Below, in pieces: positions 1-5,046 of a DNA stretch of 5,442 bases. Location: NCBI GenBank assembly GCA_002436485.1, contig DJMK01000181.1, positions 4,612-10,053 on the forward strand, written 5' to 3'. How positions within the stretch are numbered: the first letter of the stretch is position 1; every line of letters starts with the position of its first letter. The notes below the pieces were generated by a model. That model saw only the letters and a program-made list of their open reading frames with translations. It was not told the origin of the DNA and made no database searches. This stretch comes from Proteobacteria bacterium UBA6492 (GTDB lineage Bacteria; Pseudomonadota; Gammaproteobacteria; UBA6429; Thiohalophilaceae). The position numbers were made by a program, and so were the translations under genes.

Positions 1-267
1 TATTACCGCCAGAATGAACGCATGTGGACGGGCGCCTATCGTGATGTTGAGGAGTTGCCAGCGTTGCAGGGGCCGATGAGTCAGGTCGAGGCCTACTTTG
101 ATGGTTTATTTGCGCAACTCATGCAGGCCTGGCCCGAGGCAGATAAGACTCAACACTTCGCGCCGACCTTGCGTCATGCCCTGCGATTTTCCACCTGGCG
201 CTCACTCAAGATGCAAAAGTTGTCCGATAAAAAGATCATTGAGTTAGTGATGGCGTGGTTAAAGTAG
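1..267 (+). CDS. TetR-family transcriptional regulator, C-terminal part (5' end outside window)
   Basis: The reading frame is open from base 1 and ends at TAG 265-267, giving 88 visible residues beginning YYRQNERMWTGAYRDVEELP. An internal ATG at 22 is unlikely to be the start, because the frame continues upstream and the visible part has no DNA-binding domain. The acidic, helical C-terminal pattern, with an RNE...RD.E.LP stretch followed by ALRFSTWRSL and a helix near LSDKKIIELVMAWL, is typical of the ligand-binding and dimerisation domain of TetR-type repressors, where an ALxFxTWRSL-like helix near the end is common. The N-terminal helix-turn-helix would lie off the left edge. The gene is followed after 11 bases by the DUF4174 gene in the same direction, so the two are probably co-transcribed. 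Ligand and targets cannot be inferred. Family assignment rests on the tail alone, so confidence is moderate. Confidence 0.7.
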   Translation, partial: YYRQNERMWTGAYRDVEELPALQGPMSQVEAYFDGLFAQLMQAWPEADKTQHFAPTLRHALRFSTWRSLKMQKLSDKKIIELVMAWLK

Positions 268-278
268 GAACACGCTAA

Positions 279-770
279 ATGTTTAAAGCGATGACGAACA
301 GTGGCAGATGGAAAGGGGTTGCTTGCCTGTGCATGCTGCTTGTCGTTTGGGCCGGCGCGGTGCAGGCAAAACTACTCGCACCATACCTGTGGGAAAACCG
401 CGTATTACTCATCTTTGCCCCGGCCAACCCCGATGCACGTACCTTGCAACTCACAAACGATCTACATAAACGAAGCTGTGAGGTGGCGGATCGGCATATC
501 ATTATTGGCAAGTTCATTGTGAACGAACCCGGCTGGTTGAATGGCAAGCCGGTTGAGCTGAATCAGTCTGCTGAGCTACGTAACAAGTATGCTATTGAAG
601 ACAACCGCTTTGCCGTGTTGCTGATTGGCAAGGATGGCGGTGAAAAGTATCGCCTCTACGAAGTCCCTGAGTTGAACGAGATATTTGCGCTGATCGATGG
701 TATGCCGATGCGCCAGGTCGAAATGCAGGAAAACCCGAATAATTGTAAAGAAAGTCCATCGGCTGATTGA
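279..770 (+). CDS. Secreted DUF4174 domain-containing protein
   Basis: This is a 163-residue protein of unknown function. Residues 1-30 form a signal peptide: positive charges before a hydrophobic core (about 13-26), ending in a likely AVQA cleavage site before Lys31. The mature part matches the DUF4174 pattern: RVLLIFAPANPDAR (41-54) at the start, a central stretch ending in an exposed-looking loop, then LLIGKDGGEK (114-123) and a terminal FALIDGMPMRQVEM (136-149). These blocks suggest a small thioredoxin-like fold, but there is no CxxC pair; the only cysteines in the mature part are Cys67 and Cys156, so redox activity is not indicated. The ATG at 279 has an AGGA (266-269) that overlaps the stop codon of the preceding TetR gene, which supports this start and an operon with translational coupling. 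The product should be periplasmic or exported. Family call fairly sure; biological role unknown. Confidence 0.82.
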   Translation: MFKAMTNSGRWKGVACLCMLLVVWAGAVQAKLLAPYLWENRVLLIFAPANPDARTLQLTNDLHKRSCEVADRHIIIGKFIVNEPGWLNGKPVELNQSAELRNKYAIEDNRFAVLLIGKDGGEKYRLYEVPELNEIFALIDGMPMRQVEMQENPNNCKESPSAD

Positions 771-817
771 GTCTTAGATCAATCGAGTCCGACCTGAATT
801 TTCAGATTACAGAAGGG

Positions 818-2842
818 TTAACCTTTAGAAGGTCTGATTTGCGCTGGTTGAGTGAGTACTAACTTTTCAAGCGGCTCGGGTTTGCCGATGCCGTAGCCCT
901 GGGCAAAATCCACACCTATTACAGACAATGCCCCCAGGGTAGCCTGGTTTTCAGCGTATTCTGCGATTGTTTTTATCCCCATAGCATGACCGATCTGATT
1001 AACCGCCTCTACCAGGGCGCGATCAATAGGATCGTTAACAATGTCACGTACATAACTTCCATCAATTTTAAGGAAGTCAATCGGGAGATTTTTCAGGTAG
1101 GCAAATGATGACATGCCACTACCAAAATCATCCAGAGCGATATGACACCCCATGCCTTTCAGAAGCTGGATAAATTTTGAAGCGCGCTCCAGATTTGCAA
1201 TGGCACTCGTTTCTGTGATTTCGAAACAGATTTTTGTGGTGTCGATACCCGTTTCATCGATCAGACTGATCACAGTATCGAGAAAGCGTTTATCTGAAAG
1301 CGACTGGCCTGATAAATTTATTGCCAGATGGTCAAAGCCCACGGTTGCATTTTGATTGTTCACCATCCATTCGAATGTCTGTCGTATTACCCAGCTATCA
1401 ATTTCGGTCATAAGGCCATAAAGCTCAGCTGCCCCGAGGAAACGTAGGGGTGATACCAGCTTGCCATTGTCATCAGGGACCCGTAAAAGTATTTCATAGC
1501 GCCGTTTTATCGAGGGATCATTCGATACAGGAATAATCACTTGCTGAAACAGCCTAAACTTATCCTGAGAAAGTGCCTCGCGGATCTGGGTTACCCATAA
1601 CATTTCGCCACGTTTGCGCTGTAATTCCTGGTCATCCGCTTCATAAATATGGATCTGGTTGCGACCTTTTTCTTTGGCGGCATAACAGGCCACATCGGCA
1701 GAGCTGAGCACATCATTAACAGAGGTAGTATCACTGGAAATGGGGACCAGCCCAATACTGACCCCTACCTGGAAGACACGTCCTTCCCAGCTGAAATGAT
1801 ATTGACTGACTGCCTGACGAAGCTTGTTAGCCAGTTGTATGGCATCATCTTCTGTACAACCAGGAAGTAGAACACCAAACTCATCGCCACCCAGCCGGGC
1901 GATGAAGTCACTTTCACGAAGCTGGGCTTTTAAGGTCTGTGCTATTTGTCTAAGAAGTTCGTCGCCTGCAATATGCCCGCATGTATCATTAATGATCTTG
2001 AACTGGTCGAGATCCATATAGTACATCGTAGACTTTATACCTTCTGTTTTTGCGTTATCCAGCAGCTGGTGCAAACGGCGATCAAACTCAGCCCGGTTAA
2101 ATAATCCAGTCAACACATCATGACTGGCCTGGTATGAAAGTTCTTTCTGATGTTCAGCAGTTTTATCCAGTGCTTGATTGATAAAACGTGCCAGGTAACC
2201 AAACTCATCTTTTCGGTTTGTGTTGAACCTTGTTTGTTCACCCTTGCTAAAAGCCTGTGCGGTTGCAACCATCTGCTGCATTGGATCGCTTAACAGACTT
2301 CTCAGGATCCACTGCAGTACCAGGCCAAACGATAAGAACAGCAAACCCATGAGGATCATTAATTTCTTTTTTTCATTATTGATAATTTCTTCGACGGGGG
2401 TCATATAAATGTATAGCGTTGCCGTTTCAGGTGCCTGGTTTGTTTCTGGGGATGCTAACAGCGTCATAAACACTTTGCGTTTATCCAGCTTGTCATTGGT
2501 CTCACCAGCGCTGATTTTTCCTCTTGACCGGGAGTTAAGCAGCAATCCGGCAGCACCTGTACTTTCGGTAATCTTTTTCAGGCCGCGTTGTGTATCTTTC
2601 GTTGATATGCCAGGGGTGCTTTTTAAAAATTCATTGGCGAGAAAATAGGTTTCATTCTCAATGCCGTCATGATGCCTGACGATATCGTCTTCTAACCAGT
2701 CGATGGCAGCGACAACCAGAATTAAGCCGATCAGTACCAGTCCCCAGAAAACAATACCCGTGATTTTAAGGGATAGCCCGACGGGAACAGTTTTCTCGGT
2801 TTTCGAAGTTGAATCAGGTTTTTTTATTTTAATCCTATCCAT
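818..2842 (-). CDS. Membrane-bound cyclic-di-GMP enzyme: periplasmic sensor-HAMP-GGDEF-EAL
   Basis: From the ATG at 2842 the protein has 674 residues. Order: a short basic cytoplasmic tail, TM1 (about 22-45), a periplasmic sensor of about 110 residues that I cannot assign to a family, TM2 (about 161-179), HAMP (about 180-232), GGDEF (about 233-400) and EAL (about 415-662). The diguanylate cyclase site is an exact GGDEF (318-322), and RESD (309-312) sits five residues earlier as the product-inhibition I-site. The phosphodiesterase site reads EIL instead of EAL (450-452), with Asn509, Glu541 in CFEITET, Asp571-Asp572 in LDDFG, Lys592, Glu628 and Gln648 all in place. Both catalytic activities are therefore plausible; in many such hybrids one dominates, which sequence cannot settle. 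The likely role is control of cyclic-di-GMP-dependent surface or motility behaviour in response to an envelope signal. The start overlaps the upstream small membrane protein gene by 19 bases, so the two are probably translationally coupled. A TTG at 2866 would add eight residues, but it has no better ribosome site. Confidence 0.95.
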   Translation of the reverse strand: MDRIKIKKPDSTSKTEKTVPVGLSLKITGIVFWGLVLIGLILVVAAIDWLEDDIVRHHDGIENETYFLANEFLKSTPGISTKDTQRGLKKITESTGAAGLLLNSRSRGKISAGETNDKLDKRKVFMTLLASPETNQAPETATLYIYMTPVEEIINNEKKKLMILMGLLFLSFGLVLQWILRSLLSDPMQQMVATAQAFSKGEQTRFNTNRKDEFGYLARFINQALDKTAEHQKELSYQASHDVLTGLFNRAEFDRRLHQLLDNAKTEGIKSTMYYMDLDQFKIINDTCGHIAGDELLRQIAQTLKAQLRESDFIARLGGDEFGVLLPGCTEDDAIQLANKLRQAVSQYHFSWEGRVFQVGVSIGLVPISSDTTSVNDVLSSADVACYAAKEKGRNQIHIYEADDQELQRKRGEMLWVTQIREALSQDKFRLFQQVIIPVSNDPSIKRRYEILLRVPDDNGKLVSPLRFLGAAELYGLMTEIDSWVIRQTFEWMVNNQNATVGFDHLAINLSGQSLSDKRFLDTVISLIDETGIDTTKICFEITETSAIANLERASKFIQLLKGMGCHIALDDFGSGMSSFAYLKNLPIDFLKIDGSYVRDIVNDPIDRALVEAVNQIGHAMGIKTIAEYAENQATLGALSVIGVDFAQGYGIGKPEPLEKLVLTQPAQIRPSKG

Positions 2843-3216
2843 TTCATCATCAGGAACATGGGACAAACGCCACTCAGGCCAGCCCCAAAAATCGCAAAGC
2901 CCATAAACCAGGGAAAAAACCAGAGCGCCTCCGGAAAGGCAAATACACTTATCGCCAGCATGGCTGCGACAGTTAACCGCCAGCCACGTTCGGCTTCGAA
3001 ATTTATGCGAGTTTTGAACTGGATTCCGATCGTACCCTCGGAAGGATCACCCGGATTACCATAGCGCCACTGAGAAACAAGTTTAGGGATTCTTAAGTTC
3101 GTTATGGCCTCGAATATGGCCAGTGCGATAAGGGTATATAACAGCTCATCAAGGTCAAAATATAGCGCAGCCAGCAGTAGTGCACCGTATAACATTCGAT
3201 AGATTCGGTTACTCAT
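2824..3216 (-). CDS. Small multi-pass membrane protein, DUF2892/YgaP-like, with two similar halves
   Basis: This 130-residue protein is mostly hydrophobic, with probable membrane segments near 8-20, 24-40, 81-97 and 101-127, and a polar loop (about 46-78) rich in Gly, Pro and charged residues. The C-terminal half resembles DUF2892/YgaP-type membrane domains: an Arg-containing amphipathic start (ERGWRL), hydrophobic helices, then a GLSGVCPMF block (113-121) like the G-x-CP motif that ends those domains. The N-terminal half has a parallel arrangement (NRIYRMLYGALLL ... LAIFEAITNLRIP), so the protein may be an internal duplication in which only the second copy keeps the Cys-Pro. The ATG at 3216 follows AGGGG (3227-3223) with a six-base gap, a clear start. 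It is first in an operon with the GGDEF-EAL gene and overlaps it. Function is unknown; a membrane partner of the sensor enzyme is one possibility, but that is inference. Family assignment is tentative. Confidence 0.75.
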   Translation of the reverse strand: MSNRIYRMLYGALLLAALYFDLDELLYTLIALAIFEAITNLRIPKLVSQWRYGNPGDPSEGTIGIQFKTRINFEAERGWRLTVAAMLAISVFAFPEALWFFPWFMGFAIFGAGLSGVCPMFLMMKWIGLK

Positions 3217-3271
3217 TGGGAACCCCTGTTGGCAGTACCATCATGTAACAAATGAGATGTGGTAAAAACTA

Positions 3272-3300
3272 AGTATATCAGTGACTTGCAAAATTTTCCT
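3272..3300 (-). promoter_or_regulatory. Candidate sigma-70 promoter (extended -10) for the DUF2892/GGDEF-EAL operon
   Basis: Read on the minus strand, TGATATACT (3280-3272) is a TG-N extended -10 element with TATACT matching TATAAT at five of six positions. The -35 position (AGGAAA, 3300-3295, 17-base spacer) is poor, which is common for extended -10 promoters. A start near 3265 would give a leader of about 48 bases before the ATG at 3216. It lies inside the divergent region and its -35 side overlaps the plus-strand promoter of the prsW-like gene. Confidence 0.45.
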
Positions 3301-3314
3301 GTTATCCTTATATA
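3286..3314 (+). promoter_or_regulatory. Candidate sigma-70 promoter for the PrsW-family gene
   Basis: TTGCAA (3286-3291) and TATATA (3309-3314) are separated by exactly 17 bases, matching the TTGACA and TATAAT consensus at four and five of six positions. Transcription would begin near 3321, leaving a leader of about 147 bases before the ATG at 3468. It is the best plus-strand promoter in the region by eye. A weaker alternative nearer the gene is TTGATC (3413-3418) with TATGGT (3435-3440) at 16 bases. Confidence 0.5.
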
Positions 3315-3320
3315 GCGGAC

Positions 3321-3467
3321 AGCGCGGGCCCAGGCATTAGCGCTTCATATGAAAATGAACATGAAACAAGTGTCATTTTAAGGGTCGGAGAGCGCTTAGA
3401 ATTCCTGTGGGCTTGATCAAGCACTGCTTGAACCTATGGTTCTGGTCATTTTTGTGATTTTAAATAT
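3321..3467 (+). other. Long untranslated leader of the PrsW-family gene with multiple inverted repeats
   Basis: This stretch holds no substantial gene. It contains a possible 5' hairpin AGCGC (3321-3325) with GCGCT (3340-3344); two further AGCGCTT copies at 3339-3345 and 3391-3397 that could pair with each other; a ten-codon open frame at 3349-3381 (MKMNMKQVSF) without a recognisable ribosome site; a GCTTGA/TCAAGC repeat cluster at 3411-3431; and a short hairpin GAACC-TAT-GGTTC (3430-3442) followed by a run of five T at 3449-3453. Several of these pairings exclude each other, as in attenuators, but all stems are short. It matches no riboswitch class I know. Confidence 0.35.
3411..3431. repeat. 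Three alternating GCTTGA half-sites (candidate operator or RNA hairpin)
   Basis: GCTTGA (3411-3416) joins its exact inverse TCAAGC (3417-3422) to make a perfect 12-base palindrome, and a further GCTTGA (3426-3431) follows after ACT. On DNA this could be a dimer-binding site with an extra half-site, lying between the predicted promoter and the prsW-like start. In RNA, TCAAGC-ACT-GCTTGA makes a six-pair stem with a three-base loop. The repeat is seen directly; the function is inference. Confidence 0.4.
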
Positions 3468-4145
3468 ATGTATACTCTAATCCTTCTTATTGCACCGGCT
3501 TTATTCTGGGCCGCGTATCATTATTATCATGATCGCCATAAACCAGAACCGTTACATTATTTAACGCTGACTTATGTGCTTGGGATAGGTACCGGCTACC
3601 TGGGTACACTCAGCTACCAGGGACTGACTTATATTGACCTGGATGTCGATGTGTTTGACCTGGCAGAGCATAACAAGTTGGGCTTGCTGCTTTATAGTGT
3701 GTTTGTGATTGGTGTAGTAGAGGAGGTGATTAAGTTTCTGCCCTTCTTGTTTATTTGTATTCGGTTACAGCATTTTGATGAACCCATTGATGGCATTATC
3801 TACGCATCGTTTATCGCCCTCGGTTTTGCTACCTACGAGAATTACTATTACCTGCAAATTCTGCATGGCGTTGAGGCCATCGGCCGCGCCATGGCATCAC
3901 CCATGGTGCACATTTTATTTTCTTCTATCTGGGGCTATCTCTATGGCCGCGCCATCATGAGAAACAAACCGCTTTGGCCTGCGGCGTTGATGGGCGTCTC
4001 GTTGGCGGCCGTGGTGCACGGTCTTTATGATTTCGCCGCACTCAGCCTCACTATGTGGGTACATATTGTACCACCAATAATTATGCTGTTAATTTGGGGC
4101 TGGCGAATGCACCTTATCAAGCGCTTGCAAGCGAAATTAAAATAG
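3468..4145 (+). CDS. PrsW-family intramembrane metalloprotease
   Basis: This 225-residue, multi-pass membrane protein carries the PrsW/CPBP-type protease signature. After an N-terminal helix and the HKPEP stretch (24-28) typical of the family come EEVIK (85-89, the EExxK motif), FATYE (120-124, the FxxxE motif), His148 in MVHILFSS, and HGLYD (184-188, the HxxxD motif); these supply the expected glutamate and histidine metal ligands, so the site looks intact. In Bacillus subtilis, PrsW cuts the anti-sigma factor RsiW; no sigma or anti-sigma gene is visible here, so the substrate is unknown. The protein is of usual size for a minimal, single-domain member. The ATG at 3468 has no Shine-Dalgarno sequence and sits in AT-rich DNA, but an in-frame stop at 3429-3431 and the lack of other starts leave little choice; initiation may be weak or structure-dependent. 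It is transcribed away from the GGDEF-EAL operon. A DNA palindrome cluster lies in its last codons (4118-4133). Confidence 0.9.
   Translation: MYTLILLIAPALFWAAYHYYHDRHKPEPLHYLTLTYVLGIGTGYLGTLSYQGLTYIDLDVDVFDLAEHNKLGLLLYSVFVIGVVEEVIKFLPFLFICIRLQHFDEPIDGIIYASFIALGFATYENYYYLQILHGVEAIGRAMASPMVHILFSSIWGYLYGRAIMRNKPLWPAALMGVSLAAVVHGLYDFAALSLTMWVHIVPPIIMLLIWGWRMHLIKRLQAKLK
4118..4133. repeat. Overlapping palindromes at the 3' end of the PrsW-family gene
   Basis: CAAGCGCTTG (4118-4127) and CGCTTGCAAGCG (4122-4133) are both perfect palindromes and overlap, within the codons for the final KRLQAK residues. They share the GCTTG/CAAGC core with the repeat cluster at 3411-3431, so the gene is bracketed by related inverted repeats. 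The A-rich sequence that follows is not a typical terminator T-tract. Coding coincidence is possible. Confidence 0.3.
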
Positions 4146-4159
4146 CAATAGCGGGCAGT

Positions 4160-4171
4160 TCATCTTTGTTT
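4160..4171 (+). repeat. Direct repeat, left copy, upstream of the DUF4230 gene
   Basis: TCATCTTTGTTT here is identical to 4977-4988, and both copies are preceded by AGCGGG (4150-4155 here, four bases before the repeat). The two copies bracket the DUF4230 gene. A 12-base repeat alone is about what chance gives in a window of this size; the shared AGCGGG makes a common origin somewhat more likely. Confidence 0.35.
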
Positions 4172-4236
4172 ACTCTATAGTAGTCAATGTATCAGGGTTT
4201 GAGACTTTCGCTTCTGGTATTTCATGGATGCTAAAT

Positions 4237-4240
4237 GGAG
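4237..4240 (+). promoter_or_regulatory. Ribosome binding site that fixes the DUF4230 start
   Basis: GGAG lies seven bases before the ATG at 4248. The in-frame ATG at 4224 has only weak purine matches upstream, and its eight extra residues would place charged residues before the hydrophobic anchor without need. The 4248 start is therefore preferred. Confidence 0.7.
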
Positions 4241-4247
4241 AACAACA

Positions 4248-4880
4248 ATGAAAGGGTTCACTAAAATTGGGGTACTGTTAATCGTGACGGCATTTGTCGC
4301 CGGTGGTGTCGTCTACTGGTTGTCACACGAAGGTCCAGCTAGCAAGACAATGGTGACAGTAGAGAGTATTCGTAAAGTCGCCCAGCTGGCAACGGTCGAA
4401 TATAGTTTAAGTACATTCGTGGAAAAAGAATTCAAATCCAGCATAGCCATAAAAAAAGTCCACTCAAGTACCTTGCTGGCCCTGTACTCTGGACGAGTCA
4501 GGGGATGGGTCAATCTCGACAAAGTTCAGATAAAGCTAAACAAAGAAAGCGACAAAGCCTCTAGTGATGGCGAGGTTCGCCGTGTTGCCACTATTCATTT
4601 CCCGCGTGGTTCGATCGCGGTTAAGGACGTTGCGATTGATCCAGATATGGATCACATGACCGAAAGAGTCATTTGGAAAAGAACTGGCTTCAATCCTCCG
4701 ACCGACAACCAACGGGAGGGTGTGCGACGAAAAGCGATGAGGACAATATTAAAAACAGCAATCGACAAAGGCATTGTCCAAAAGACAAAAGCCAACGCTA
4801 AAATGATCCTGACCGAATTCCTTGCTGGATTCGGGATCAAGGCGGAGGTCAGCTTTGATAAAAAAGCCTATGATCCCTAA
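4248..4880 (+). CDS. Membrane-anchored DUF4230 domain-containing protein
   Basis: This 210-residue protein has one N-terminal membrane helix (about 7-25) after a KGFTK basic start, with no obvious signal peptidase site, so it is most likely an inner-membrane anchored periplasmic protein. The rest fits DUF4230: ESIRKVAQLATVEYSL (39-54) at the beginning, GRVRGWVNLDKVQIKL (82-97) in a beta-rich centre, PRGSIAVKDVAIDPDMDHM (119-137), and a helical end with a repeated Ala/Lys pattern (about 160-194) followed by a beta-like AEVSFDK. Its function has not been established in any family I can recall; the IR-V-L-T-xEY block is the main identifier. It has its own ribosome site, 102 bases after the prsW-like gene, and a TATAGT (4176-4181) resembling a -10 box but without a good -35. 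It is flanked by a short direct repeat on both sides (4160-4171 and 4977-4988). Confidence 0.82.
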   Translation: MKGFTKIGVLLIVTAFVAGGVVYWLSHEGPASKTMVTVESIRKVAQLATVEYSLSTFVEKEFKSSIAIKKVHSSTLLALYSGRVRGWVNLDKVQIKLNKESDKASSDGEVRRVATIHFPRGSIAVKDVAIDPDMDHMTERVIWKRTGFNPPTDNQREGVRRKAMRTILKTAIDKGIVQKTKANAKMILTEFLAGFGIKAEVSFDKKAYDP

Positions 4881-4958
4881 CTAGCCAGGTAAGACCAAAG
4901 GAACAATATGGCAGTCCCTTTTAATTGCAGGCCAGGCAGATCCAAAAAGTAAAACGTG

Positions 4959-5037
4959 AAAGTGGGAAGAGCGGGGTCATCTTTGTTTGGTGTTGGAAAA
5001 CCGGTTCAGAGGGTTATTTACTTTCTAACCCCACTTT
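4959..5037. repeat. Possible small palindromic (REP/MITE-like) element
   Basis: The segment begins with AAAGTGGG (4959-4966) and ends with its exact inverse CCCACTTT (5030-5037). Inside are GGGGTCA (4973-4979), the AACCGGTT palindrome (4999-5006 region) and the GGGTTA/TAACCC hairpin (5011-5031). Read on the minus strand, the right end gives GGGGTTAGAAAGTAAATAA, which resembles GGGGTCAGAGTAAA-type ends I associate with REP-like elements linked to RAYT transposases; this memory-based likeness is not verified. It contains no coding sequence. It also contains the right copy of the direct repeat. The alternative is an ordinary terminator region between convergent genes. Confidence 0.3.
4977..4988 (+). 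repeat. Direct repeat, right copy, downstream of the DUF4230 gene
   Basis: TCATCTTTGTTT repeats the sequence at 4160-4171, preceded directly by AGCGGGG (4970-4976). It lies 817 bases after the left copy, in the same orientation, inside the palindromic region at 4959-5037. Confidence 0.35.
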
Positions 5038-5038
5038 T
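5011..5038 (+). terminator. Candidate transcription terminator between convergent genes
   Basis: GGGTTA (5011-5016) and TAACCC (5026-5031) form a six-pair stem with a nine-base loop, followed after three bases by TTTT (5035-5038) and further T-rich DNA. It could end transcription of the DUF4230 gene. On the minus strand no T-run follows directly, so it is less likely to serve the gene at the right edge. The stem is modest in length. Confidence 0.4.
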
Positions 5039-5046
5039 ATTCTTAA

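Noticed and set aside
275..547. Minus-strand open frame of 90 codons opposite the DUF4174 gene
   Set aside because: It lies antisense to a well-supported secreted protein gene, has no family features and low-complexity Ser/Arg/Cys content typical of a shadow frame.
794..840. Possible bidirectional terminator between the convergent DUF4174 and GGDEF-EAL genes
   Set aside because: Stems such as AAGG/CCTT (813-825) and TCAGA/TCTGA (802-837) are short or span long loops and are not followed by a proper T-run on either strand.
3349..3381. Ten-codon open frame MKMNMKQVSF as an independent small protein gene
   Set aside because: No ribosome site and chance-level length; kept only as a possible leader element.
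3321..3467. Cyclic-di-GMP (GEMM) riboswitch, suspected because of the neighbouring GGDEF-EAL gene
   Set aside because: The conserved GEMM core and tetraloop-receptor elements are not present; only simple inverted repeats are seen.
4224..4247. Earlier ATG start for the DUF4230 protein
   Set aside because: The ATG at 4248 has GGAG at ideal spacing and gives a standard basic start before the membrane anchor.
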